A stretch of 64,000 bases of DNA from CBDCKN01 sp965219035 (GTDB lineage Bacteria > Gemmatimonadota > Gemmatimonadetes > Longimicrobiales > Gaopeijiaceae), in contig CBDCMR010000002.1 in NCBI GenBank assembly GCA_965219035.1, positions 1 through 64,000 of the forward strand, read 5' to 3'. The notes under the pieces were generated by a model. That model was given only the letters and a program-made list of their open reading frames with translations. It was not told the origin of the DNA and did no database searches. Each line of letters begins with the position of its first letter. The stretch's first letter is position 1. Of the stretch, positions 1 to 7,911 are shown one piece after another. The translations under genes were made by a program, and so were the position numbers.

Positions 1-252
1 TCTGACTCCATCGTGTCACAATAGCCGGAAAGCCGGAGTCGATTGGCGGGAATCCTTGCCGTTGTCTCAGATCGCATCCGAGGGACGCGTAGACCGAAGC
101 CGTTCAAGGCCACCACGGGCTTGCCATTGCCACGTGGAACGGTCCTCTATCCGGTGGTAGGTTCGCCCATGGCCTCGCTCCTCATGCCTTGCGGTCTCCG
201 CCGCTTCGGCAGGCCCACGTGGCGGCGCCGACATTCTCGACCGAGAGCAGCG

Positions 253-321
253 CCCCATGCGGTCATGGAGGCGGCGCTGTCGCACGTCGTACGGGACAAG
301 GTGGAGGCGGCCCGTGACCAT
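253..321 (+). pseudogene. Tyrosine recombinase C-terminal relic (very short)
   Basis: About 20 codons reading AVMEAALSHVVRDKVEAA match the segment of phage-type integrases that lies between the catalytic arginine and the tyrosine. The better preserved relic at 1446-1823 carries the equivalent EVIEAALAHVVQNKVEAA. No catalytic residue remains, and the flanking codons do not continue the family. It is seen only as a local protein similarity, so chance cannot be fully excluded. Confidence 0.3.
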
Positions 322-462
322 GACGAGCAGGATACGGTCCTGCCCCTTGGAAAGCGCTATAAGCCATACAGTTACAATGATGTAGGACCATCGTCGATAG
401 CCGATGATCCCTCTCCTCGGCCGGCTAGCCCCCGGAAGGATAACCGGGGGTCGGCACTTCTT

Positions 463-1332
463 CTAGCGTGTGTCAAAAAAAACGCGCAGGTCTGGTGTAA
501 TTCTCAGATAAAGTTGGTCCTTGAGTGGCCGACTTCCGAGAGATTTAAGAACAAATCTATACTCATACTGATCCCTGAATCTTGACCGCTTGAAAAAGTG
601 CGCGGCGACCCCCTGCGCCTCGCGGGGAATTTTGGAGAACAAAACCTCGGCCGCATCGTCACTGTAGACGACAGGCCCATGATGGATTACCACGACTCTC
701 TCTAGCCCGGAGGCGTCGAGGAAACCTGTGACGATTCTGTCTAACGGAGTCACAGTCGCGTATCGCCGCTTGTCGAATTGCCGGGCGAATTCTGCTCCCA
801 ACAATACCGAAAACTTCGGAACATTCCGGATGACTGATCCCACTCTCCATTGCCTGTACCGAGGTTGGCGACATTCGGCCCGCGATGTGCAGTAGACGAG
901 ACTCGTGTTTTCTGTCCCATATGTGACATTTGCCGTAACGTGATGGGCGCCTTGAGAAGTATTGTGCACGCCATGTCTCGCGCAATATTCCTCAAGGGTC
1001 GAAACCACCCTGATTTTTCCTTCCATTGGATCCCACGTGCCCTCGAGATCTTGGTGTTCGTTACGGTAGTGACGAAGGGTAGCCATCTTTAGGCACTCGG
1101 CCTTGTAAGGGGCATGTTCCTCGTTGTCCGTATACTTAAGAACTTCTCTCGGAACGCTCCGAGTGGCGCTCAGTGATGCGTAGTCTACGGAGAAAACCAG
1201 TACTCGGTGGCGACCGTCTACCAAATCATCGGTTTCCAAGGTGCTACCCGCTTCCCTCCACCGGGCATGAACATTTGGTGGAAAGTCTTCTGCAGCTATA
1301 TCGCTAATTGATGGCTGTGGAAGTGCTGCCAA
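463..1332 (-). CDS. Hypothetical protein, 289 aa, family not recognised
   Basis: This is an uninterrupted frame with mixed, non-repetitive composition and base use less GC-rich than its surroundings, which suggests transfer. No signal peptide or long hydrophobic segment is seen. The middle holds scattered Cys and His residues (around YCARHGVHN and YCTSRAECRQ), and the C-terminal third contains a basic RSRFRDQYEYRF stretch. The frame opens at TTG. In-frame stops lie just upstream, and the nearest ATG pair upstream is in another frame, so the true start is uncertain. It lies between two integrase relics and has no operon partner. I do not recognise the family; a YEYRF-like end occurs in several cargo proteins of mobile DNA but is not diagnostic. 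Confidence 0.5.
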   Translation of the reverse strand: MAALPQPSISDIAAEDFPPNVHARWREAGSTLETDDLVDGRHRVLVFSVDYASLSATRSVPREVLKYTDNEEHAPYKAECLKMATLRHYRNEHQDLEGTWDPMEGKIRVVSTLEEYCARHGVHNTSQGAHHVTANVTYGTENTSLVYCTSRAECRQPRYRQWRVGSVIRNVPKFSVLLGAEFARQFDKRRYATVTPLDRIVTGFLDASGLERVVVIHHGPVVYSDDAAEVLFSKIPREAQGVAAHFFKRSRFRDQYEYRFVLKSLGSRPLKDQLYLRITPDLRVFFDTR

Positions 1333-1445
1333 GGCGCTTGTGGGTTGTGGAGAGTTTTGTTTGCTGCTTCATCATGGTGACAAGGGCCGAAGGGCGGATC
1401 TCCGGCCGGCACGAGCGCCAGCCCAATGTGAAAGAACCGACCGGT

Positions 1446-1823
1446 TCAGCTTATCGAGTCTGCGCCGGACAGGTACGCCGCCCAGTGCTCCATTAAGACA
1501 CGTCGGCGCTCGAACAGGTCCGTGCGCCGATAGGCGGCCTCGACCTTGTTCTGCACCACATGCGCCAGGGCTGCCTCGATGACCTCGCGCGGATGATCCG
1601 TCTCCTCGGCTGCCCAGTCCCGGAAGCTCGAACGAAAACCGTGCGGCACGGCCTCGATCTTGTGCTTCTGGAACATCCGGCGCAGTTGCTTCTCCCCGAG
1701 CTGCTTGCCGAGCCGATTGGGAAACAGATACGGACTGGTTCCCTTCACCAGCGTCCGTGCCCCGTCCAGAATCTCCAGTGCACGACCACACAGCGGGACC
1801 CGGTGCTCGCGGTTCGCCTTCAA
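1446..1823 (-). pseudogene. Tyrosine integrase, C-terminal half only
   Basis: This is the catalytic C-terminal part of a phage-type tyrosine recombinase. It keeps the HGFRSSFRDWAAEE segment (box II histidine and arginine), the EAALAHVV helix and the AYRRTDLFERRR segment with the nucleophilic tyrosine. The N-terminal arm-binding and core-binding domains and the first catalytic arginine are missing. Upstream of about 1823 the sequence switches abruptly to unrelated DNA reading on the other strand. The remnant ends normally, with EHWAAYL near its C-terminus. Family members have about 400 residues, so roughly two thirds are lost and the protein cannot be active. Confidence 0.75.
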
Positions 1824-1869
1824 GAAGGCCGACCTTCAGATAGCCCTGACGCCTGGCTGGGCCGGTGCC

Positions 1870-2112
1870 ATCGGGTGGCTCAACCAGATCGTCCAGCTTG
1901 CCACCGGATTTATGGTGTGGAGAACGTGGGGATGGATCCCGCTCTCCGGATTCGCCATCTACGCTCTTGTCCTTGGGTCGTTGGTTGATGTCGTAAGTCC
2001 TTTTCCAACCTATAGACATTGCTTCCGATCAATAGAAAGGGTCCTAGAAAGAGACGGTCAGGCAGATCTTCTGCAAGCCGTCCATATAATCAAGAGCGAG
2101 TATGTGGATTGA
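1870..2112 (+). pseudogene. Possible C-terminal fragment of a membrane protein
   Basis: The frame ends in a protein-like stretch with a hydrophobic segment (GWIPLSGFAIYALVLGSLVD) followed by an amphipathic tail ending in HIIKSEYVD. Its base composition is lower in GC than the flanks. It abuts the integrase relic at about 1823, so its 5' part is gone. I do not recognise the family, and the call rests only on protein-like composition. Confidence 0.25.
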
Positions 2113-2171
2113 GATTCCATGAGCAAAGAGGACCAGCAGAAACGCGATTTGCATACCGACCGGGGCGGCTC

Positions 2172-2400
2172 GACCGCCGCCTAAAGATCCTCACCCGCCC
2201 GGCGCTTCTCGTCGTTGACGAGATCGGCTACCTGCCGGTGACACAGGGCGGGGCGGTCCAATTCTTCCAACTCATCAACCAACGCTGCGAGAACACCTCG
2301 ACGTGCTCGGGTCCACAAGGGCTTCGAGGAGTGGGGCCGGATCCGCGGCGACGAGGTCATGGCCGCCACTCCTCGACCGGCTGCTCCACCGATACCGACA
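2172..2400 (+). pseudogene. IstB-like ATPase relic (IS21 family)
   Basis: The frame reads LKILTRPALLVVDEIGYLPV followed by GGAVQFFQLINQR. This is the Walker B region of IstB, the DnaA-like helper ATPase of IS21 elements. The frame then shifts, and the expected EEWG...GDEVMAA segment continues in another frame near 2330-2365. The N-terminal Walker A part and the partner istA are absent. It is a decayed fragment of roughly a quarter of the usual 250 residues. Confidence 0.6.
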
Positions 2401-2541
2401 TCGGCCGTGATCCAGTCCAGAAACTCCGGATGCGCATCCAGGATCGTCGAGATCCGCTCCAGAGCCCGTCCCATCTCATGGTTGGGGTATCCCACATCGA
2501 AGAAACTACGCTGGGGGCAACGTCTTGCGCACATCCACGGC
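2360..2541 (-). pseudogene. Transposase N-terminal relic
   Basis: On the minus strand, RSFFDVGYPNHEMGRALERI followed by STILDAHPEFLDWITADV resembles the N-terminus of DDE transposases of the ISNCY/IS1202 type. In those, a similar helix pair precedes a GRRGM-like motif; here GAAGRGVAAM is seen. A start-like VRKTLPPA lies one frame away just upstream, so at least one frameshift is present. The rest of the gene is missing, and the relic overlaps the IstB relic on the opposite strand. The family assignment is from memory of the pattern. Confidence 0.4.
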
Positions 2542-2720
2542 CTCCAAGGGGCTTGCGGTAGCTAGCGGTGGTTCCGGGTGATCTCCTTGTCGCCATCTTT
2601 CGTTCCCTGCGGGGCTGATATCTTGAGGTTGCAGGGAGTAGGGTTCTGGCAGCATCAACCACAGAGCACTACCCTGGAACCGCCTTGGATCATTCCCGCA
2701 ACAAGCCAAAGGAGACCTCA

Positions 2721-2915
2721 ATGCCATGGGATCATCTTTTCTGTCGCCGTTGTACCGTTCAAGCTGAGGGTTCATTCAAACGTAACCACGACACCATAAC
2801 TGCCACCTGCCCGCAGTGCGGGGCGACCGAACAGATCGACAGCCTCCACATCGAGACTAGCCTGAAGTTCGGTGACTCATTTCACGCAGAACTCTTTCAG
2901 CTGCGACCGACATAG
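2721..2915 (+). CDS. Small zinc-ribbon-like protein, 64 aa
   Basis: The frame begins at an ATG preceded by AAAGGAG with six bases of spacing, a strong ribosome site that fixes the start. The product carries CRRC at residues 8-11 and CPQC near residue 31, a two-knuckle arrangement expected to bind one zinc ion. A charged C-terminal tail without membrane segments follows. Such small zinc-ribbon proteins often bind nucleic acid or serve as subunits of larger complexes, but nothing here names a partner. It sits in a gene-poor relic field, 370 bp before the Phd-like gene. Base use is milder in GC than the flanks. The function is unknown; that it is a real gene rests on the ribosome site and the paired CxxC motifs. 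Confidence 0.6.
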   Translation: MPWDHLFCRRCTVQAEGSFKRNHDTITATCPQCGATEQIDSLHIETSLKFGDSFHAELFQLRPT

Positions 2916-3149
2916 ACCGCAAATCCTCGGAAGACCCATTGAAGCTAGAGACAGGAAGGGTATGGTGGGTTCGTACGCGATCCGGTCGAGGCCGGAGCGA
3001 GCGAGCGGCTTGCGGAACCCGGCCATGTCGTTGGAGAACCGCCTCGGTGGAGCCCTCCCAGTAGACCCAAGCCAGAACACCCAAACGGACGACCAGCGTA
3101 GCGCTTGAGAGGAGGGGGGTAGCGAGTTCGGAGAGCGGGAATGTCCAAA

Positions 3150-3222
3150 GGCGGGTTCGAAGGGGTGGAGCCCCTCGCCAGCCCAAATGTCTTACTTTGG
3201 GTATGCTGGCTTGGACACCCCC
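3150..3222 (+). other. oriT-like hairpin region, copy 1
   Basis: The block has GTTCGAAGGGG, AGCCCCTCGCCAGC, an inner inverted repeat CCCAAA/TTTGGG and an outer arm GCTGGCTT. The same ordered elements recur at 37150-37262 and, on the minus strand, at 63905-63998. Nested dyads next to mob genes are typical of transfer origins. The assignment as oriT is inference; the shared pattern is seen directly. Confidence 0.4.
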
Positions 3223-3282
3223 TACTTCGGTTCGCGGCTCGTGTTTTGGCCAAAAATGGATAGAGCATTGGCGGGGAGTCGC

Positions 3283-3480
3283 ATGAAGACCCTGAGCGCG
3301 AAAGACGCGAAGTACGGCTTCGGCCGGCTGATCGACCTAGCCCGCGCCGAACCAGTGGCGGTCGCCAAGCATGGGCGGCCGGTTGTGGCGGTGATGGCGG
3401 TGGAGCAGTACGAGCAGCTGAAGTTTTTTGAGACAGGCCACGTCGATAGCCGCCCAAGCACGACCGGGAAGGCAGAATGA
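3283..3480 (+). CDS. Phd/YefM-family antitoxin-like protein, 65 aa
   Basis: The sequence MKTLSAKDAKYGFGRLIDLA, then RAEPVAVAKHGRPVVAVMAV and EQYEQLK, matches the N-terminal DNA-binding fold of Phd/YefM antitoxins. These bind their own operator and neutralise a Doc, RelE or other toxin. The start at 3283 places the conserved beginning at residue 1; a longer in-frame start at 3187 would add unrelated residues. No toxin gene follows. Instead its stop overlaps the start of an hsdM stub and then hsdR. In several genomes a Phd-like gene precedes hsdM, so it may be a regulator of the type I operon rather than half of a toxin pair. The C-terminal toxin-binding tail is short. Confidence 0.7.
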   Translation: MKTLSAKDAKYGFGRLIDLARAEPVAVAKHGRPVVAVMAVEQYEQLKFFETGHVDSRPSTTGKAE

Positions 3481-3620
3481 TGGATCAAGCCATCCACAAC
3501 AATATCGTCTCCTTCATCCGTGGCATCGAAGCCAACCTCGGGTCGCGTTCGCATTTATCACCGGACAGTCGGACGCTTTCAGCAGACGCCAAAAGGAGTG
3601 AGTCCCCGCGATGGCGATGA
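3477..3620 (+). pseudogene. Truncated hsdM 5' stub, 47 codons
   Basis: The frame starts MMDQAIHNNIVSFIRGIEAN, which resembles the first residues of type I HsdM proteins (typically IHN..VSFIW.IADD). Homology ends after about 20 codons, and the frame closes inside the first codons of hsdR. It overlaps the end of the Phd-like gene by 4 bp, as expected if an intact phd-hsdM pair once stood here. It looks like a deletion junction between an older type I locus and the present operon. Confidence 0.45.
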
Positions 3621-6600
3621 TCACACCCGAACGCGATCTTGAAGAGTCCCTTGTCACGAAGCTACGGGACCTCAAGTATGAATACCGCCCCGACATCGGC
3701 GATCGAGCAACGCTTGAAGCAAACTTCAGGGAAAAGTTCGAAGCCCTGAATCGTGTCACACTCACCGACGGCGAGTTCCAGCGTCTCCTCGATGAGATCG
3801 TCACACCCGACGTGTACGAAGCCGCACGCTCCCTCCGAAACCGGGAAGCGTTCATCCGCACCGATGGCACGCCGCTCAACTACACCCTCGTCAACATCAA
3901 GGACTGGTGCAAGAACCACTTCGAAGTCGTCAATCAGCTCCGCATCAATACGGACAACAGCCATCACCGCTACGACATCATGCTCCTGATCAACGGCGTC
4001 CCCGTCGTTCAGATCGAACTAAAGACGCTTGGGATCAGCCCCCGGCGGGCGATGGAGCAGATCGTCGACTACAAGAACGACCCCGGTAACGGATACACCA
4101 AGACGCTTCTCTGCTTCGTCCAGCTCTTCATCGTCAGCAACCGCACGGACACGCGGTACTTCGCCAACAACAACGCGCGGCACTTCGCCTTCGACGCGGA
4201 CGAGCGGTTCCTTCCGATCTACCAGTTCGCGGACGAGGACAACACCAAGATCACCCACCTCGACGACGTCGCCGATCAGTTCCTCGCCAAGTGCACGCTT
4301 GGCCAGATGATCAGCAAGTACATGGTCCTCATCGCCAGCGAGCAGAAGCTCCTGATGATGCGCCCGTACCAGATCTACGCGGTCAAGGCCATCGTCGACT
4401 GCATCGACCAGAACTGCGGCAACGGCTACGTCTGGCACACGACCGGCTCGGGCAAGACGCTCACCTCCTTCAAGGCCTCGACGCTCCTCAAGACCAACGA
4501 GAGCATCCACAAGTGCCTCTTCGTCGTCGACCGCAAGGACCTCGACCGCCAGACCCGCGAGGAGTTCAATCGGTTCCAGGAGAACTGCGTCGAGCAAAAC
4601 ACCAACACCGCGGCGCTTGTCCGCCGCCTCGAATCCGACGACTACGCGGACAAGGTCATCGTCACGACCATCCAGAAGCTCGGGCTTGCCCTCGAGAACA
4701 GCGAGCACAAAAAGCTGCACATCGCTAGGGGGCGGTCGACGTTCAAGCAGCGGCTCGAGCAGCTCCGCGACAAGCGGATGATCTTCATCTTCGACGAGTG
4801 CCACCGCTCGCAGTTCGGCGAGAACCACAAGGCCATCAAGGAGTTCTTCCCGAACTCCCAGCTCTTCGGCTTCACCGGCACTCCGATCTTCAAGGAGAAC
4901 GCGACCGTCCGGCAGATCGAAGGAGACGTCGCCACCCTTCGAACCACCAAGGACCTCTTCCAGAAGCAGCTCCACGCCTACACCATCACCCACGCGATCG
5001 AGGATCGGAACGTCCTCCGCTTCCACGTCGACTACTACAAGCCAAAGGACGCCCCCGCCCTCAAGCCCCGGGAGACCCTCGCCAAGCAGGCGGTCGCTCA
5101 GGCCATCCTCGACAAGCACGATGCCGCGACCGGAGACCGACGCTTCAACGCGCTGCTGGCCACCGCCTCGATCAACGACGCGATCGAGTACTACAAGGTC
5201 TTCAAGCAGCTTCAGGCCCAACGCCCGGCCGAAGACCCCGAGTTCGTCCCCCTCAAGATTGCTGCCGTCTTCTCGCCGCCCGCGGAGGGCAACCCGGACG
5301 TTCGGCAGATCCAGGAGGACCTTCCCCAGGAGAAGGAGGACAACCAGCACGACCCCGAGGGCAAGAAGACCGCGCTCAAGGCCATCATCGCCGACTACAA
5401 CCAGCAGTACGGCACGAACCACGACATCAACAACTTTGACCTCTATTACCAGGACATCCAGCAGCGCATCAAGGACCAGCAATTCCCCAACCACGACCTG
5501 CCCCGCAAGGGCGCCGAGAAGATCGACATCACCATCGTCGTCGAAATGCTCCTCACCGGCTTCGACGCCATGTACCTCAACACGCTCTACGTCGACAAGA
5601 ACCTCAAGCACCACGGCCTGATCCAGGCCTTCTCCCGCACCAACCGCGTTCTCAACGCGACCAAGCCCTACGGCCACATCCTCGACTTCCGCCGGCAGCA
5701 AGACAGCGTAGATGCCGCCATCGGTCTCTTCTCCGGTGCGCACGCTGACCAGGCCCGCGAGATCTGGCTGGTCGATAAGGCTCCCGTCGTCATCGACAAC
5801 TTCAGGAAGGCCGTCGCCGACCTCGGCGAGTTCATGCAGTCGCAGGGCCTCGAAGCCAAGCCCGATCAGGTGAACAACCTGATGGGCGACGATGCCCGGG
5901 CTCAGTTCATCAAGCGGTTCAAGGAGGTCCAGCGCCTCAAGACCCAGCTCGACCAGTACACCGACCTCACCGACGAGCAGGGGGTGCAGATCGAGCAGGC
6001 TCTCCCGGAGGACGATCTCCGGGCCTTCCGCAGCGTCTACCTCGAAACCGCCCAGCGACTTAAGGAGCAGCAGGGCACGCCCGGCGGGGACGGCGAGCCG
6101 GCCAACCCCGAGGTCGACCAGCTCGACTTCGAGTTCGTCCTCTTCGCCTCCGCCGTCATCGACTACGACTACATCATGCAGCTGATCGCCAAGTACTCGG
6201 GTCAGGACCCGAAGAAGCTGACGATCAGCCGCGAGCAGCTCATCGGGCTGATCCAGTCCGACGCCAAGTTCCTTGACGAGCGGGAGGAGATCACCGAGTA
6301 CGTCCGCTCACTGAAGGAGGGCGAAGGCCTCGACGAGGCGGCAATCCGCGCCGGCTACGAGCAGTTCAAGGCCGCGAAGCAGGCCAGGGAGATCGAGGAC
6401 CTCGCTCAGGTCCACGGTCTGACACCTGAGTCCCTAGCGGCCTTCGTCGACATCATCCTGCAGCGCATGATCTTCGACGGCGAGCAACTCACCGACCTGA
6501 TGGCGTTGCTCGAACTAGGCTGGCGTGAACGCCGCGAGCGTGAACTTGCACTGATGGACGACCTAGTTCCGGTGCTGAGAAAGCGCGCGGAGGGCCGGGG

Positions 6601-6640
6601 CATCTCGGGACTCAACGCCTACGAGCAGGGGGGGGCATGA
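3611..6640 (+). CDS. hsdR: Type I restriction enzyme subunit R (HsdR)
   Basis: HsdR is the translocating and cutting subunit of a type I complex (R2M2S). It pumps DNA with ATP and cleaves unmodified DNA at a distance. The 1009-residue length fits the family. The N-terminal nuclease shows D122 in RYDIMLL and E136/K138 in QIELK, a PD-(D/E)xK centre. The helicase motor has Walker A TTGSGKT at 277-283, DECH at 395-398 and FTGTP shortly after. A helical C-terminal region binds the methylase core. The gene overlaps hsdS by 4 bp and heads the operon hsdR-hsdS-prrC-hsdM. No distinct promoter was found; the Phd-like gene just upstream may control it. All key motifs are present, so activity is expected. 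Confidence 0.95.
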   Translation: MAMITPERDLEESLVTKLRDLKYEYRPDIGDRATLEANFREKFEALNRVTLTDGEFQRLLDEIVTPDVYEAARSLRNREAFIRTDGTPLNYTLVNIKDWCKNHFEVVNQLRINTDNSHHRYDIMLLINGVPVVQIELKTLGISPRRAMEQIVDYKNDPGNGYTKTLLCFVQLFIVSNRTDTRYFANNNARHFAFDADERFLPIYQFADEDNTKITHLDDVADQFLAKCTLGQMISKYMVLIASEQKLLMMRPYQIYAVKAIVDCIDQNCGNGYVWHTTGSGKTLTSFKASTLLKTNESIHKCLFVVDRKDLDRQTREEFNRFQENCVEQNTNTAALVRRLESDDYADKVIVTTIQKLGLALENSEHKKLHIARGRSTFKQRLEQLRDKRMIFIFDECHRSQFGENHKAIKEFFPNSQLFGFTGTPIFKENATVRQIEGDVATLRTTKDLFQKQLHAYTITHAIEDRNVLRFHVDYYKPKDAPALKPRETLAKQAVAQAILDKHDAATGDRRFNALLATASINDAIEYYKVFKQLQAQRPAEDPEFVPLKIAAVFSPPAEGNPDVRQIQEDLPQEKEDNQHDPEGKKTALKAIIADYNQQYGTNHDINNFDLYYQDIQQRIKDQQFPNHDLPRKGAEKIDITIVVEMLLTGFDAMYLNTLYVDKNLKHHGLIQAFSRTNRVLNATKPYGHILDFRRQQDSVDAAIGLFSGAHADQAREIWLVDKAPVVIDNFRKAVADLGEFMQSQGLEAKPDQVNNLMGDDARAQFIKRFKEVQRLKTQLDQYTDLTDEQGVQIEQALPEDDLRAFRSVYLETAQRLKEQQGTPGGDGEPANPEVDQLDFEFVLFASAVIDYDYIMQLIAKYSGQDPKKLTISREQLIGLIQSDAKFLDEREEITEYVRSLKEGEGLDEAAIRAGYEQFKAAKQAREIEDLAQVHGLTPESLAAFVDIILQRMIFDGEQLTDLMALLELGWRERRERELALMDDLVPVLRKRAEGRGISGLNAYEQGGA

Positions 6641-7908
6641 TGAAACGTGAAGTTCCCAAGGAGTTGAGCCCGAGGCTGCGGGTTCCGGAGTTTAGGGAGG
6701 GGAAGGGATGGGCAAGAGTCCCGCTAACCTCAGTCCTAAGCGAGGACAAAATAAAGAGTGATGGCAAAGCCGAGGTGCACTCAGTTTCGCTTACCAAGGG
6801 TGTCGTTTCCCAGGTGGAGCACATGGGCCGCAGTTTCTCTGCCGCTGACACATCGCATTACAGCTTGGTTAAACCGTTCGACGTGGTTTATACGAAGAGC
6901 CCGCTGGCGATCTTCAAGCTCGGCATTGTCAAGCAGCACCGCGGCCCGCATAACGCACTGGTATCGCCTCTTTATGGTGTCTTTACGCCGGCGAATAGGC
7001 ACATCGGACAACTGATTGAGGCGTACTTCGACTCGCCGTCCCGCAGCCTCCGATTTCTCGATCCTCTCGCTCAGAAGGGCGCGAAGAACACTATCCAGAT
7101 ATCTAACGAGAGATTCTTGTCCGGCGAACTCTTCCTGCCAAGCGATGAGCGTGAGCAGAAGAAGATCGCCGACTGTCTGGGCTCCCTGGACAACCTGATC
7201 GCGGCGGAGGGCCGGAAGCTCGAAGCCCTGCGGCAGCACAAACAAGGGCTGATCCAGCAGCTCTTCCCCCAGCCCGGCGAAACCGTGCCGCCGCTGCGGT
7301 TTCCGGAGTTCCAAAACGCGGGGGCGTGGGAGGAAGAGAAACTCGATGACCTAGCAAGGCGAGGTACGGGCCACACGCCAAAAAAAGCAATAGCGGAATA
7401 CTACAACGGCGGAATCAAGTGGGTGTCACTCGCCGATTCAAAGCGACTAGACAACGGTCTGATTTCCGAAACCGAGATCGAGATCTCCGAAGAGGGGATC
7501 AACAACTCTTCTGCCGTACTTCATCCAGCTGGTTCGGTCATTCTAAGTCGGGATGCTGGCGTCGGGAAGAGCGCCATCATTAGCTGCTCGATGGCCGTAA
7601 GCCAGCACTTTATTGTTTGGACTTGCGAGCCCACCGTCCTGTCGAATTGGTTCTTGTACTACCAGCTGCAGCTTCTGAAGCCGCTCTTTGAACGGATCGC
7701 CACCGGTAGCACGATCAAGACCATCGGCCTTCCGTTCTTCAACGCCATGCGAGTAACTGTCCCCCGGCCCGCCGAGCAGCACCGTATCGCCGACTGTCTC
7801 GGCCCGCTGGACGACCTGATCGCGACGGAGGGCCGGAAGCTCGACTCCCTGCGGCAGAACAAACGAGGGCTGATGCAACAGCTCTTCCCCTCGCTGGAGG
7901 GCCACTGA
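6637..7908 (+). CDS. hsdS: Type I specificity subunit S (HsdS)
   Basis: HsdS recognises the bipartite DNA target and holds two HsdM subunits. The 423 residues show the usual duplicated design: target recognition domain 1 (about 20-165), a conserved helix near EQKKIADCLGSLDNLIAAEG (about 168-190), domain 2 (about 225-375), and a second conserved helix EQHRIADCLGPLDDLIATEG near the C-terminus. Each repeat begins with an (R)LRVPEF or LRFPEF motif and ends in a QLFP motif. The two recognition domains differ strongly, as expected for an asymmetric target. It overlaps hsdR by 4 bp and precedes the anticodon nuclease gene by 3 bp, so the genes are probably translated together. The sequence specificity cannot be read from the protein. 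Confidence 0.93.
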   Translation: MMKREVPKELSPRLRVPEFREGKGWARVPLTSVLSEDKIKSDGKAEVHSVSLTKGVVSQVEHMGRSFSAADTSHYSLVKPFDVVYTKSPLAIFKLGIVKQHRGPHNALVSPLYGVFTPANRHIGQLIEAYFDSPSRSLRFLDPLAQKGAKNTIQISNERFLSGELFLPSDEREQKKIADCLGSLDNLIAAEGRKLEALRQHKQGLIQQLFPQPGETVPPLRFPEFQNAGAWEEEKLDDLARRGTGHTPKKAIAEYYNGGIKWVSLADSKRLDNGLISETEIEISEEGINNSSAVLHPAGSVILSRDAGVGKSAIISCSMAVSQHFIVWTCEPTVLSNWFLYYQLQLLKPLFERIATGSTIKTIGLPFFNAMRVTVPRPAEQHRIADCLGPLDDLIATEGRKLDSLRQNKRGLMQQLFPSLEGH

Positions 7909-7911
7909 GTT

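Noticed and set aside
3283..3480. A complete Phd/Doc toxin-antitoxin pair
   Set aside because: No toxin gene follows or precedes the Phd-like gene; the adjacent frames belong to restriction genes.
4019..5743. Long antisense frame over hsdR
   Set aside because: Its Val/Leu/Asp/Glu-rich repetitive composition is a codon-phase shadow; the sense frame carries all HsdR motifs.
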